From assembly GCA_003538625.1 (NCBI GenBank), contig DPRR01000045.1, positions 147,883 to 211,882 of the forward strand: 64,000 bases of DNA, written 5' to 3'. The stretch is from Ignavibacteriales bacterium (lineage in GTDB: Bacteria > Bacteroidota > Ignavibacteria > Ignavibacteriales > Ignavibacteriaceae). Below the pieces are notes generated by a model. It saw only the letters and a program-made list of their open reading frames with translations. It searched no databases and was not told the origin of the DNA. Positions 26,517 to 34,503 of this stretch are shown here, one piece after another (positions within the stretch are counted from its first letter, which is position 1; each line of letters starts with the position of its first letter). The position numbers and the translations under genes are program-made.

Positions 26517-26539
26517 AAAGCGGACATTAAGTCCGCTTT
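26517..26539 (-). terminator. Intrinsic terminator after the tRNA pair
   Basis: On the minus strand AAAGCGGAC, a five-base loop and GTCCGCTTT form a 9-bp hairpin followed by TTCTTATTTT. It would end the tRNA-Gln/tRNA-Glu transcript just before the ferredoxin gene. Its position shows that the ferredoxin starts downstream of it. Confidence 0.75.
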
Positions 26540-26610
26540 ATAAATTGATATGGTATATAAGATTCTCTAAATAAATACCTTTGTGAGAATCTATTATGAG
26601 TATTTTTTTG

Positions 26611-26684
26611 TAGCGCGTACGGGATTCGAACCCGTGATCCCCGCCTTGAGAGGGCGGTGTCCTAAGCCACTAGACGAACGCGCC
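26611..26684 (-). tRNA. tRNA-Glu (anticodon CTC)
   Basis: The minus-strand sequence folds into a cloverleaf: D arm GTCT...GGAC, anticodon stem CCGCC/GGCGG with loop CTCTCAA (CTC at positions 34-36), T arm ACGGG-TTCGAAT-CCCGT and discriminator A. CTC decodes GAG (glutamate). CCA is not encoded. The first acceptor pair is G1-U72, which is a wobble. Confidence 0.93.
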
Positions 26685-26708
26685 AATGTAAAAGAAATTT
26701 ACAATTCA

Positions 26709-26770
26709 CAATGTACAATGCACAATTAAAATGCCTTAATTGTTAATTCTAAATTTTTCATTGTACATTG
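26709..26770. repeat. Nested palindromic element between two tRNA genes
   Basis: Outer arms CAATGTACAATG (26709-26720) and CATTGTACATTG (26759-26770) are perfect reverse complements, and an inner pair ACAATTAA / TTAATTGT (26722-26729 and 26736-26743) lies between them. The design and simple composition resemble REP/MITE-type palindromic repeats, which are often found in tRNA spacers. Copy number elsewhere in the genome cannot be judged from this window. Confidence 0.55.
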
Positions 26771-26775
26771 GTTTG

Positions 26776-26848
26776 TTGTCCCGTCAGGTTTCGAACCTGA
26801 ACTCTTCTGATCCAGAGTCAGACGTGTTGCCAATTACACCACGGGACA
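26776..26848 (-). tRNA. tRNA-Gln (anticodon CTG)
   Basis: The minus strand gives a cloverleaf starting TGTCCCG with a matching CGGGACA acceptor, anticodon stem TCTGA/TCAGA with loop CTCTGGA (CTG at 34-36) and T arm CAGGTTCGAAACCTG. The U1-initiated acceptor is typical of tRNA-Gln. It decodes CAG and is transcribed before tRNA-Glu. Confidence 0.93.
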
Positions 26849-26870
26849 ATTTATTTCATAATTTTGCTGC

Positions 26871-26901
26871 CAAATATATCTGAATTCAATTCTAAATGCA
26901 A
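26871..26901 (-). promoter_or_regulatory. Bacteroidetes-type promoter for the tRNA-Gln/tRNA-Glu unit
   Basis: On the minus strand TTG at 26901-26899 and TATATTTG at 26878-26871 are separated by 20 bases, matching the -33/-7 consensus. Transcription would begin about 16 bases before tRNA-Gln. Boxes and spacing are seen directly. Confidence 0.55.
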
Positions 26902-26981
26902 TCAATTATGGAATCCTGAAGTAACTTGAGATTGTTATACATCTTAGCTTAATTTTAAGTAACAATTAAGATTTATTAAGA

Positions 26982-27827
26982 ATGAAAAAAATATTTTTGC
27001 TTTATTTAATTCTTCCCTCAATTGTAATTGCTCAGAATTTTGAGTTTCAAGAATCCATTGGGAAATTTAACAAAGCTTCATCCTTTTATATTACCGCAAA
27101 CGGATTAATTTATATTTCAGATATTGGCACTGATGAAGTGTATTTATTGGACACTTTGGGAAATCAATTAAAAACTTGTGGCGGCTACGGATGGGATGAT
27201 AATTCATTTGATCAGCCTGTTGATGTATTTGCTGATCCCCTTTCAATTTACGTTGCGGATAAAAATAATCATGCAATAAAACGCTTTGACAAAAATCTAA
27301 ACTATCTTTCAAAACTGCACAAAAGGGATAGCGATTTGAGTGAAGAACGTTTTGGATATCCGTTAAGTTGTGCAACATCGAATCAGGGTGATCTTTATTT
27401 AATTGATTCAGAAAATAAACGTACGATGAAGTTTGATATTTTTGGAAATTATAAAATAAATTTTGGCGGTTTTGATGCAGGAATTTATCAGCTTTCAAAT
27501 CCACTGCAGCTTGCAATCTCTGCTAAGAATAATATTTTTATTATTGATGGACAGGATGTTATAATTTTCGATGATTTCGGTAATGGTATAAATAAAATTA
27601 GTTTAGATAAGAATTTAAAGAGCATTAGAATATTATTTGACCAGCTAGTGATTTGCACTTCCGAAGAAATTTATAATACATATTTAAAATCAACAGAAAT
27701 GAAATTGAATAAAATTAATTTGGAAGATTTTATTTTAAATAAACCAATCGTTTCCGCTATTTTACTAAACAAAAAATTGTATGTATTGACTCAGAACGAA
27801 ATATTGGTTTTTAATTTTGCGAGCTGA
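26982..27827 (+). CDS. Secreted NHL/beta-propeller protein
   Basis: The 281-residue protein has a clean signal peptide (MKKIFLLYLILPSIVIAQ) and then repeated beta-strand blades with the NHL-like pattern of a hydrophobic strand followed by D-x-G/N turns, for example GLIYISDIGTDEVYLLDT, LSIYVADKNNHAIKRFD and GDLYLIDSENKRTMKFD. NHL propellers bind peptides or glycans. It is the first gene of a plus-strand cluster followed by membrane proteins, with the next gene 10 bases downstream. The function is unknown. Confidence 0.8.
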   Translation: MKKIFLLYLILPSIVIAQNFEFQESIGKFNKASSFYITANGLIYISDIGTDEVYLLDTLGNQLKTCGGYGWDDNSFDQPVDVFADPLSIYVADKNNHAIKRFDKNLNYLSKLHKRDSDLSEERFGYPLSCATSNQGDLYLIDSENKRTMKFDIFGNYKINFGGFDAGIYQLSNPLQLAISAKNNIFIIDGQDVIIFDDFGNGINKISLDKNLKSIRILFDQLVICTSEEIYNTYLKSTEMKLNKINLEDFILNKPIVSAILLNKKLYVLTQNEILVFNFAS

Positions 27828-27836
27828 GGATAATTT

Positions 27837-28304
27837 TTGAAGGATCAGCTTATCAGTAGAAAATTACTGCGAATCATCTTATTCCTACTTGCATTCATCT
27901 GGTTTTTCGGGATCATAAGCTACTGTTTTGATTTTAATTCTTTAACTGCTTTTTACCCATTTCAAAAACAAATATACTCTACTGTTTGTCATCAAAATAT
28001 TAATAAATCATTTACTTGCAATGGTATCCCATTTTTTGTTTGTGCCCGATGCACCGGAATTTATTCCGGCGTATTAATAGCAGCTTTAATTATTTTATTT
28101 TTAAAAAAACCATTAAATATTAAGACCTATCTATTACTTTTATTTTCTTTACCAATGTTAACAGACGTAATTTTGGTGAACATTGGAGTATATAACTACA
28201 ACAGGCTCTTATCTGCTTTTACCGGTTTACTTTTCGGTTCTGTAGTATTTCTATATATTTTAGAAGCTATTGAAAATTTACTTTTCAGAAATCATACAGA
28301 ATAA
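27837..28304 (+). CDS. DUF2085 family membrane protein
   Basis: The 155-residue protein starts with TTG at 27837, with a GAGG Shine-Dalgarno motif about 8 bases upstream. It has three to four hydrophobic segments and the DUF2085 signature STVCHQNINKSFTCNG followed by PFFVCARCTGIYSG, in which the cysteines and the histidine may bind metal. The function of the family is not known. It is followed by the amber-interrupted gene with one base between the stop and the next ATG. Confidence 0.8.
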   Translation: MKDQLISRKLLRIILFLLAFIWFFGIISYCFDFNSLTAFYPFQKQIYSTVCHQNINKSFTCNGIPFFVCARCTGIYSGVLIAALIILFLKKPLNIKTYLLLLFSLPMLTDVILVNIGVYNYNRLLSAFTGLLFGSVVFLYILEAIENLLFRNHTE

Positions 28305-28305
28305 A

Positions 28306-28824
28306 ATGAACTTCAAAAAATATCTTCCAACAATTGTTTGCGGTTTTGGGGCTGCAGTTCTTGCAACCGTTCCGGGCATAAAAAATTTTAGTTGTTGTCT
28401 CATCGTTCCCGCAGCAGCTGTATTTTCCATCGTGCTGGATAAAAAGATTAATCATTCTAATGATAAAATACTAATTGGTAAAGCTTTGGGTTTTGGTTTT
28501 TTAACAGGACTTACTGCCACTGTATTTATTACCACTTTTGAAATGTTATTAACATTTTTCACAAGGTCAAACGATTTTATATAGGCACTGCCTCAATCTG
28601 AAATTATTATGCGACAGTGGAAATTAGGACCGATGGTTGATGAATCATTAAAATTAATGAAAAGTGTTTCAAAGGATATAGCAAAAAATGGGTTTTCATT
28701 TCTTTATCTACTAATGATCTTATCAAGTAACTTTATCATTAATTCAATTTTTGGAATGATTGGCGGAGCACTGGGAATGAGTTTAATGAATCGTAAGTTA
28801 AGAGAGGATGATCCGTCTTTATGA
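28306..28824 (+). pseudogene. Membrane protein gene interrupted by an in-frame TAG
   Basis: Two reading segments in the same frame, 28306-28581 and 28585-28824, are separated only by TAG at 28582-28584. The first encodes MNFKKYLPTIVCGFGAA ... FTRSNDFI with about three membrane segments; the second continues ALPQSEIIMRQWKLGPMVDESLK and ends in further hydrophobic segments and MSLMNRKLRE. Together they give 172 codons of continuous, evenly composed membrane-protein sequence, so this is best read as one gene with a nonsense codon. The second half could also be translated from its own ATG at 28609. A sequencing error or readthrough cannot be excluded. The final codons overlap the next gene (ATGA). 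Confidence 0.65.
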
Positions 28825-29120
28825 TAAGCGCATTTATTTTTTTCATTCACTTAATTTTTGGTCTAGTGATTTTTACAAAAAAATGGCAGGATGAAAATCT
28901 TCAATCGGGATTTTTAAACCTTGCACTGTTCGGGATTTTGTTTGCTGTTGGATGGACTATAACGGGAATGATTGCGAAAGTTTTTATGGAGCAGAAAGGT
29001 CTTGGAATGCAATTCGATAGAGATACTTTTGCTTTAAGTCTGTTAACAATAACCGAATACTTTTTTTACCGGTTTTATTACAAAGAAGAACCTACTGCAA
29101 TCGATAAGGAAATACAATAA
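28821..29120 (+). CDS. Small membrane protein of unknown function
   Basis: The 99-residue protein has three predicted membrane segments (about 3-17, 28-50 and 68-87) and no motif I recognise. Its ATG overlaps the stop of the interrupted membrane gene (ATGA), so translation is coupled. Its 3' end overlaps the convergent tonB gene by 29 bases. The cluster organisation suggests a shared membrane function with its neighbours. Confidence 0.7.
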   Translation: MISAFIFFIHLIFGLVIFTKKWQDENLQSGFLNLALFGILFAVGWTITGMIAKVFMEQKGLGMQFDRDTFALSLLTITEYFFYRFYYKEEPTAIDKEIQ

Positions 29121-29793
29121 CCGCTGTCTGATCACTTTGAACCTGATTAGAATTTAATGGGGCAAACCGCCACTGCCACAATGAATTTATTGCTGCATTT
29201 TCTAATCTTGTATCTGCCTTAGTTAAAAGAAAAATCGAACCAACAGTACCATCCGGCTTGATCGTAAATTTTAATCTTATATCTATCTCTTTATTAACGC
29301 CTTCAGGATAATCCGGAATTACATAGCTGTAAATTTGTCGCGTGCCTAATCCGCCTCCCTCAAAATGAAATCCAAATTCACCAGTCCCCTGATTTAAATT
29401 ACCTTTCTTATCTCCGGTGGGGTTATTACTATCTCTTTGCTCGGTCTGTTTAATAGTCTCTTTTTTAACTTCTTTATCTTTTTGCGCGGGACTAATATCA
29501 CTAACATCTGTATTTTTAGCTTTCGGAAGATCAACTTTCTTTACTTCCAGATTCTTGTCTTTTGTAACATCCTTTTCCTGTAGTTCAGCTTTTTCGATCA
29601 CTTCATCAAAAGCTGTACCTTCTGTACCCGATGACCCGGCACCACCTAAAACTCCAAATGATAATTCAACATATTCTTTTGAAGGATAATCAAAAGAAAG
29701 ATTAATTATCAGCAAAAGTAAAAACAGAATAATATGGAATATTACTGAAGCTGAGTAAGATACCCGACTAACATTTTGATTAGACAAATACAT
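29092..29793 (-). CDS. TonB-like energy transducer
   Basis: The 233-residue protein has a cytoplasmic N-terminus, one membrane anchor (about 14-32), a charged lysine-rich periplasmic spacer, and a C-terminal TonB domain (about 160-233, YPEGVNKEIDIRLKFTIKPDG ... LWQWRFAPL). It transfers the proton-motive force, harvested by ExbB/ExbD, to an outer-membrane partner. It is the last gene of the six-gene operon, 3 bases after exbD. It may serve the adjacent barrel rather than generic TonB-dependent receptors. Confidence 0.85.
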   Translation of the reverse strand: MYLSNQNVSRVSYSASVIFHIILFLLLLIINLSFDYPSKEYVELSFGVLGGAGSSGTEGTAFDEVIEKAELQEKDVTKDKNLEVKKVDLPKAKNTDVSDISPAQKDKEVKKETIKQTEQRDSNNPTGDKKGNLNQGTGEFGFHFEGGGLGTRQIYSYVIPDYPEGVNKEIDIRLKFTIKPDGTVGSIFLLTKADTRLENAAINSLWQWRFAPLNSNQVQSDQTAVIVFPYRLQ

Positions 29794-29795
29794 AG

Positions 29796-30200
29796 TTATA
29801 ACTTTTCTTTTTCTGTTTCTATCGTAAATTTTTCTATGTTGGAAATTTTTGCAGCATCTATAACTTTAATTACTAGATCGATCGCAACAGTTTTATCGGC
29901 ACGAATCACAAGGTTGTCTTCATTCGATTGAGCTTTCATTTCTCCAAGTTTGACTGGAAGCTGATCAATGCTTATCTCTTCCTCTCCGGCAAAAACTCCA
30001 CCGGTGTTTGTTAAAGTTACTACCATTCTTGATGTCTCAGATTTTTCATTCATCTTTGATCCCGGTAACTTAACTTTTACTCCGGTTTGAATAACAAATT
30101 GAGATGTAAGTAGAAAAAATATCAATAACAGCATCACGATATCTGTTAAAGACGAATAGGCAAAAATACTTAATGGTTCTTTAGATAATTTAAATTTCAT
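29796..30200 (-). CDS. ExbD/TolR family proton-channel protein
   Basis: The 134-residue protein has a single membrane segment (about 14-34, SSLTDIVMLLLIFFLLTSQF) with the functional aspartate of the ExbD/TolR helix (D18 in SLTDIVML), and a periplasmic ExbD domain. With ExbB it forms the ion channel that energises TonB. It sits 8 bases after exbB. Assignment to ExbD rather than TolR is by context. Confidence 0.88.
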   Translation of the reverse strand: MKFKLSKEPLSIFAYSSLTDIVMLLLIFFLLTSQFVIQTGVKVKLPGSKMNEKSETSRMVVTLTNTGGVFAGEEEISIDQLPVKLGEMKAQSNEDNLVIRADKTVAIDLVIKVIDAAKISNIEKFTIETEKEKL

Positions 30201-30208
30201 ATTGTAAC

Positions 30209-30865
30209 CTATAATTCCATTTCTAATTCATCATCTATATCTGCTTCATCTTTATTGTTATCCTGAATAACATCAATTACATCGTTTGCAACAGTTTCCA
30301 TTTCACCAACCAATTTTTTTACTGACCCCAGGAAATAATTATATAAAGCTAAAGCTGGTATACCGATAATCAAACCGAATGCGGTTGTAATTAATGCCTC
30401 CCAAATTCCTCCTGCAAGATCGCTTGGATTTGCAGCACCGGCTAAATCCTGAATAGTCATAAAAGCCTGAATCATTCCTGTTACTGTTCCAAGAAAACCC
30501 AACAAAGGGGCAATACCTGCAACAGAGGCTAAAACGGACAAACCTTTTTCTAACTTGCTTACTTCCTGGCTTCCGGCATTCTCAATTGCATCTTTAACTC
30601 GATCGTGTCCGTACTTATATTTTTTTAATCCTTTTCTTACAATATTTGCAACAGGTGATTTTTCCTGCATACAATAACTGATCGCACCGGAAATATCTTT
30701 CTTTTTAATAAATCCTCTTATTCTAACCATAAAAGCCGGAACATTAATCTTTGCTTTCCTCAGCATAATAAAACGATCGATTGACACTGCAAGCCCGATT
30801 ATTGAACTGAGCAGTATCGGCCACATAATGAATCCGCCTTTTAAGAAAATATCTAATAAGTTCAT
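30209..30865 (-). CDS. MotA/TolQ/ExbB family proton-channel protein
   Basis: The 218-residue inner-membrane protein has an N-terminal membrane segment (about 10-27), a cytoplasmic domain and two C-terminal membrane helices (about 110-135 and 157-180, including APLLGFLGTVTGMIQAF). These features define the MotA/TolQ/ExbB superfamily. It follows the HU-SPOR gene by 21 bases and should pair with the next gene as an ExbB-ExbD stator. Confidence 0.9.
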   Translation of the reverse strand: MNLLDIFLKGGFIMWPILLSSIIGLAVSIDRFIMLRKAKINVPAFMVRIRGFIKKKDISGAISYCMQEKSPVANIVRKGLKKYKYGHDRVKDAIENAGSQEVSKLEKGLSVLASVAGIAPLLGFLGTVTGMIQAFMTIQDLAGAANPSDLAGGIWEALITTAFGLIIGIPALALYNYFLGSVKKLVGEMETVANDVIDVIQDNNKDEADIDDELEMEL

Positions 30866-30886
30866 ATTTATCCTTTAATGATTTAA

Positions 30887-32890
30887 TTATCTAATATTTT
30901 TTGAAACAAAATTTTGTGCTTCCTCTTTCGATGAAAAATTTCCGACTCTAACTCTGTACCACTTACCACGATCAGGTATTTCAGCAGCTTCTACAAAAGC
31001 ATTATAACCTTTGTTCCTGTATTTGCCGGCTTCATTTTCAGAAATTGAACTTGATCTGAACGCTGCGACCTGTACAACATAGTAATTTCCGTACTTATAA
31101 ATATTATTTCCGACATTCAATGCTCTTCCGACTGGAACATCCCCGGGTTTAGTGATATTGTTCTCAGTACTTTTCTGTTTTGGTACTTCTTTAACCGGCG
31201 GTTTAACTTCGGGTTTTGTATTTACTGTATTAATGTTTTCGTTTTTATCCTCTGTTATTTTTTGATCTTTGACATCCGGAATAACTGTTTCTGAGATTGT
31301 AGTTTCATTTACTTTGGGCAGATAAGGATACGTAACAGGAATATCAAAATTTCTTTGGATTATTCTGGCATTTTCTGTCTTCAAAACTATTTGATGAGTA
31401 ACGGGTCTAACTTCATTCTTTTTATAAAACTCCAGATACCAATACAAAGCCAAAGATAAACCAATAACTATTAATGGAAAGACAATAAATGGTATTAAAT
31501 TCCTCTCTTTATGTCGATGATAAGTTTTCGTTCTAATTTCTGATTGATCATCTGATTTTCGATTTTCATTCGCTTTGATTTTATTAAAAGCATTCTCAGT
31601 AAATTTATATTTATCACCCGGGGTAACATTATCTGTTACAGAATCAGTAATAATAGTTTTTGAAACGGTTTTTTTATCTTTTGGTTCTAAACTAAATTTT
31701 TGGGTGTCCTGATCTGAATTCATATTTTCAAAAATTTTATCATTTTTAATAATCTCGTTCAAATCTGAATTCTCTTCTTTTCCGGGTTTAAAAGGCTCAA
31801 AATACTTTGAAGTTGTCTGCCAAAATTCTTCATCTGATATTTCTTCTTCTATGGAAACATCTTCTCTCACCTCAAGTTCTTTGTCCACCAAATCATTCTC
31901 AGTTTTTATAGATTTATCTTCAATTTGATCGGTAATTTCTGTTTCGTTTTCTAAATTACTTTGTGGAAAAATCTCTTCTTCAAACAATTCAGATGATTCA
32001 TTATCGCTTTCTAATAATTCATTCAACTTTTCTGAGGAAGCATACTGTGAAGTTTCCCCTGTAAAATCATGCATTCCTTCTTTAATCTTATTCTTAGGTA
32101 CAACTTCTTCAGTTCCCTTTTTGCTTTCATTCAAATTTAAATTCATATTCAAGCGTTCATCGGCAATATCTAAAATTGATTCAGCTTCTATCTGCCGGGA
32201 TAAATCTTCACCAAAATCCCATGCAATATTTTTTAATTCATTTCGTTGTTTCTCAGAATCACTTACTTCAATTTGATTATCATCAGTAAAAACTTGTTCA
32301 TTTATGCCAGTAATAATGCTATCAGATTCAGAACTATCATCCCACTGCAATTTAACCTGATTAGTATTATATGAACTTGCATCAATTACCAGTGTAGGAA
32401 AATTTTCTTCAGATTTCGCAATATGTGATTCAGCAATAATTTTTTCAACTTTTGATTCGATCAATCTTCTGTATTCATAACCGGAGGTTGGTATATAAAT
32501 ATTGTCAAATGGTACTCCTCGCAGCGGAATTAATGGTTTACCGATACTTAAACTAAATGTTGAGTCAATCGGGTGATAATCATCTTCATCAAAAACCGGA
32601 ATGTTGAAGACTAAACCTTTTGTATCTGATTTTCTTAATTCTTTATCCTCAGAAAATAAAATGAGCTCAATAATTTCTTCGGAAATTTCACTATCCTTAA
32701 AACCATAGGTCCTTTTTTTTATGTTTCCTTTTATAAGATGAAAATAGCCGAATTCATTAACGTGAATTGATTGCCCTATCGAAATAGCTGCAGAAATTCT
32801 CTTTAACATTAATTCAAAAAATATTTTAGCGTCTGTAGCAGGAACGCCAACATTTTTTGCTACTTTTAGAATTAGTTCTGCTTTAGTCAT
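30887..32890 (-). CDS. HU-like (CCDC81-type) and SPOR domain membrane protein
   Basis: The 667-residue protein has three parts. Residues 1-75 form a HU/IHF-like domain (MTKAELILKVAKNVGVPATDAKIFF, then GYFHLIKGNIKKRTYG). A long acidic low-complexity region (about 180-440) leads to one membrane helix near 465-487. The C-terminus (about 595-667) is a SPOR domain (YYVVQVAAFRSSS ... WYRVRVGNFSSKEEAQNF), which binds denuded peptidoglycan at division sites. So the N-terminal domain is cytoplasmic and the SPOR domain periplasmic. HU-CCDC81-SPOR architecture is known in Bacteroidetes, and could link chromosome or cytoskeleton to the septal wall. It precedes exbB by 21 bases. Confidence 0.85.
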   Translation of the reverse strand: MTKAELILKVAKNVGVPATDAKIFFELMLKRISAAISIGQSIHVNEFGYFHLIKGNIKKRTYGFKDSEISEEIIELILFSEDKELRKSDTKGLVFNIPVFDEDDYHPIDSTFSLSIGKPLIPLRGVPFDNIYIPTSGYEYRRLIESKVEKIIAESHIAKSEENFPTLVIDASSYNTNQVKLQWDDSSESDSIITGINEQVFTDDNQIEVSDSEKQRNELKNIAWDFGEDLSRQIEAESILDIADERLNMNLNLNESKKGTEEVVPKNKIKEGMHDFTGETSQYASSEKLNELLESDNESSELFEEEIFPQSNLENETEITDQIEDKSIKTENDLVDKELEVREDVSIEEEISDEEFWQTTSKYFEPFKPGKEENSDLNEIIKNDKIFENMNSDQDTQKFSLEPKDKKTVSKTIITDSVTDNVTPGDKYKFTENAFNKIKANENRKSDDQSEIRTKTYHRHKERNLIPFIVFPLIVIGLSLALYWYLEFYKKNEVRPVTHQIVLKTENARIIQRNFDIPVTYPYLPKVNETTISETVIPDVKDQKITEDKNENINTVNTKPEVKPPVKEVPKQKSTENNITKPGDVPVGRALNVGNNIYKYGNYYVVQVAAFRSSSISENEAGKYRNKGYNAFVEAAEIPDRGKWYRVRVGNFSSKEEAQNFVSKNIR

Positions 32891-32907
32891 TTTTATAAAT
32901 TAAAATT

Positions 32908-34503
32908 TTATAAACGATAATTAACACCGATTATAATATTCAGTGGAACTTCCTTGTATCCATACCAAAAATAATTTTTCCTATTAAGTATGTTATTCAA
33001 ATCTAAAGTTAAATCCAGATTAGGTTGAAATGAATATATAAATGATAGACCTAAATCAAAATAATCGCCTATAGAAATTTCATTCTTAATGTCCGCAAAT
33101 CTTTTGGATTGATACTCCAATCTTGCTTTAGAAGTTAAACCATTATTAAACTTATAGCTGTAAGTTGCATCTAAATTTAATGTTGGTAAATATGGAATTT
33201 GATTTCCATCCAGGTCTCTAATATCTGATAATTCCACCGAGCTGTAAAATTCGCCGTATGGTCCTAGATAAAATAAGAAGTTTGCGTATGGACTTATATT
33301 TTTCATATCCGAATAATGTAAATCAAATTTGCCCGAGTCTGAAGATGGACCGAAATACGGAAACGCATCGGAGGTAAAATATTTAAGTCCGCCATCTATC
33401 TGAAAATATTTATCAAACTCATATTTTATCGAAGCAGTTAACGCGTTACTCTTTTCCCAATAAATACTTCCAACGCTGTCAACTTTAAAATAATTATTCT
33501 TTACAACATAATTTCCTGGACTCATAAATTCAGCGGTAGGAGCAAACTCACCAAAAAGAGTAATATTTTTATCCAACTTTAAAGCAACTGAGGCATAAAC
33601 CGAATTAAATGTTTCTCCGGCTCCTCTGGAAAAAGTCCAGCCAACTGTTCCTTTAATTAATTTAGTAAAAAATAATCCTGCAGTTGGTCTTAGCAACAGA
33701 AAATCTTTTCCTGTGTTATCACCCAGAAGGTTAGTAATTGAATGATTGCGATAATCAATTGCGGCTCCAACATTTACTGCTGCAAGTTTTAATAATGCTT
33801 CACCTTTAAATCTTAAATTATTTTCCTTGAACACTTCCTGAGAAATATTTGCAACTTTGTTTGTTAAGTTTAATCTGAAAAGGAAATTTTTTCCAAAATC
33901 ATTTTTTAGATCCACTTCAAACTTGCCGTAGTTTAAACTTCTTCTTTCTTCAGGATTATCCGAAGCAAAAAATTTAAAACTATTGGTTCCGTAGTTTCCA
34001 TTTACATTAAATTGTGTACCGGGAAAAACTTCACCATCAATATCTGACCAATAAGTAAAATTAAATCCAAATCTTGTTTTGTAGCGATCGCTGTTGTCTT
34101 CGTAAGCTCTTATAAAATTTCCGTTAGCCATTCCTTCAAGAATTCCATTTTTAAATGGATAAGCATAATTAGCACTAACAGTTGGTATTGTATATAAACC
34201 AATGCCCGCTGCAATGTTGCCTTTAAAAAAACTTACATCATTTAAGAAACTCAGATCACTTTTTAATGGATTTGAAAATTCACTTATCTCAAGTTCCTCA
34301 GGCGAATATGATGGCTTTATAAAATCTTCATTGATTGATGAAACAAAGTCCGGTTTTATCTTATCAACTTTTTTGATATTAAGCTGACTCTTACCGGTAA
34401 TAACAAAATCAGGAAGTTCAACATTAGGATTTTTGGATTTATCATCCTGTGCATTGATTACGCCAAGTGAAAATAAAATTATTATTAATATTTTGGATCT
34501 CAT
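32908..34503 (-). CDS. Outer-membrane beta-barrel protein (TonB-dependent-receptor-like)
   Basis: The 531-residue protein has a signal peptide (1-18), then PDFVITGKSQLNIKK, a segment resembling a TonB-box region, and a long set of amphipathic beta strands to the terminal NIIIGVNYRL. I see no plug domain. Strand pairs such as FLFRLNLTNKVANIS and FRFKGEALLKLAAVN support a barrel. Its ATG overlaps the TPR gene's stop (ATGA). It is probably the outer-membrane partner of the TonB system encoded in the same operon. Confidence 0.7.
   Translation of the reverse strand: MRSKILIIILFSLGVINAQDDKSKNPNVELPDFVITGKSQLNIKKVDKIKPDFVSSINEDFIKPSYSPEELEISEFSNPLKSDLSFLNDVSFFKGNIAAGIGLYTIPTVSANYAYPFKNGILEGMANGNFIRAYEDNSDRYKTRFGFNFTYWSDIDGEVFPGTQFNVNGNYGTNSFKFFASDNPEERRSLNYGKFEVDLKNDFGKNFLFRLNLTNKVANISQEVFKENNLRFKGEALLKLAAVNVGAAIDYRNHSITNLLGDNTGKDFLLLRPTAGLFFTKLIKGTVGWTFSRGAGETFNSVYASVALKLDKNITLFGEFAPTAEFMSPGNYVVKNNYFKVDSVGSIYWEKSNALTASIKYEFDKYFQIDGGLKYFTSDAFPYFGPSSDSGKFDLHYSDMKNISPYANFLFYLGPYGEFYSSVELSDIRDLDGNQIPYLPTLNLDATYSYKFNNGLTSKARLEYQSKRFADIKNEISIGDYFDLGLSFIYSFQPNLDLTLDLNNILNRKNYFWYGYKEVPLNIIIGVNYRL

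Noticed and set aside
27091..27516. 141-codon frame antisense to the NHL-propeller gene
   Set aside because: It has a low-complexity, Gln/His-rich composition typical of reading a coding region on the wrong strand, with no domain and no ribosome-binding site.
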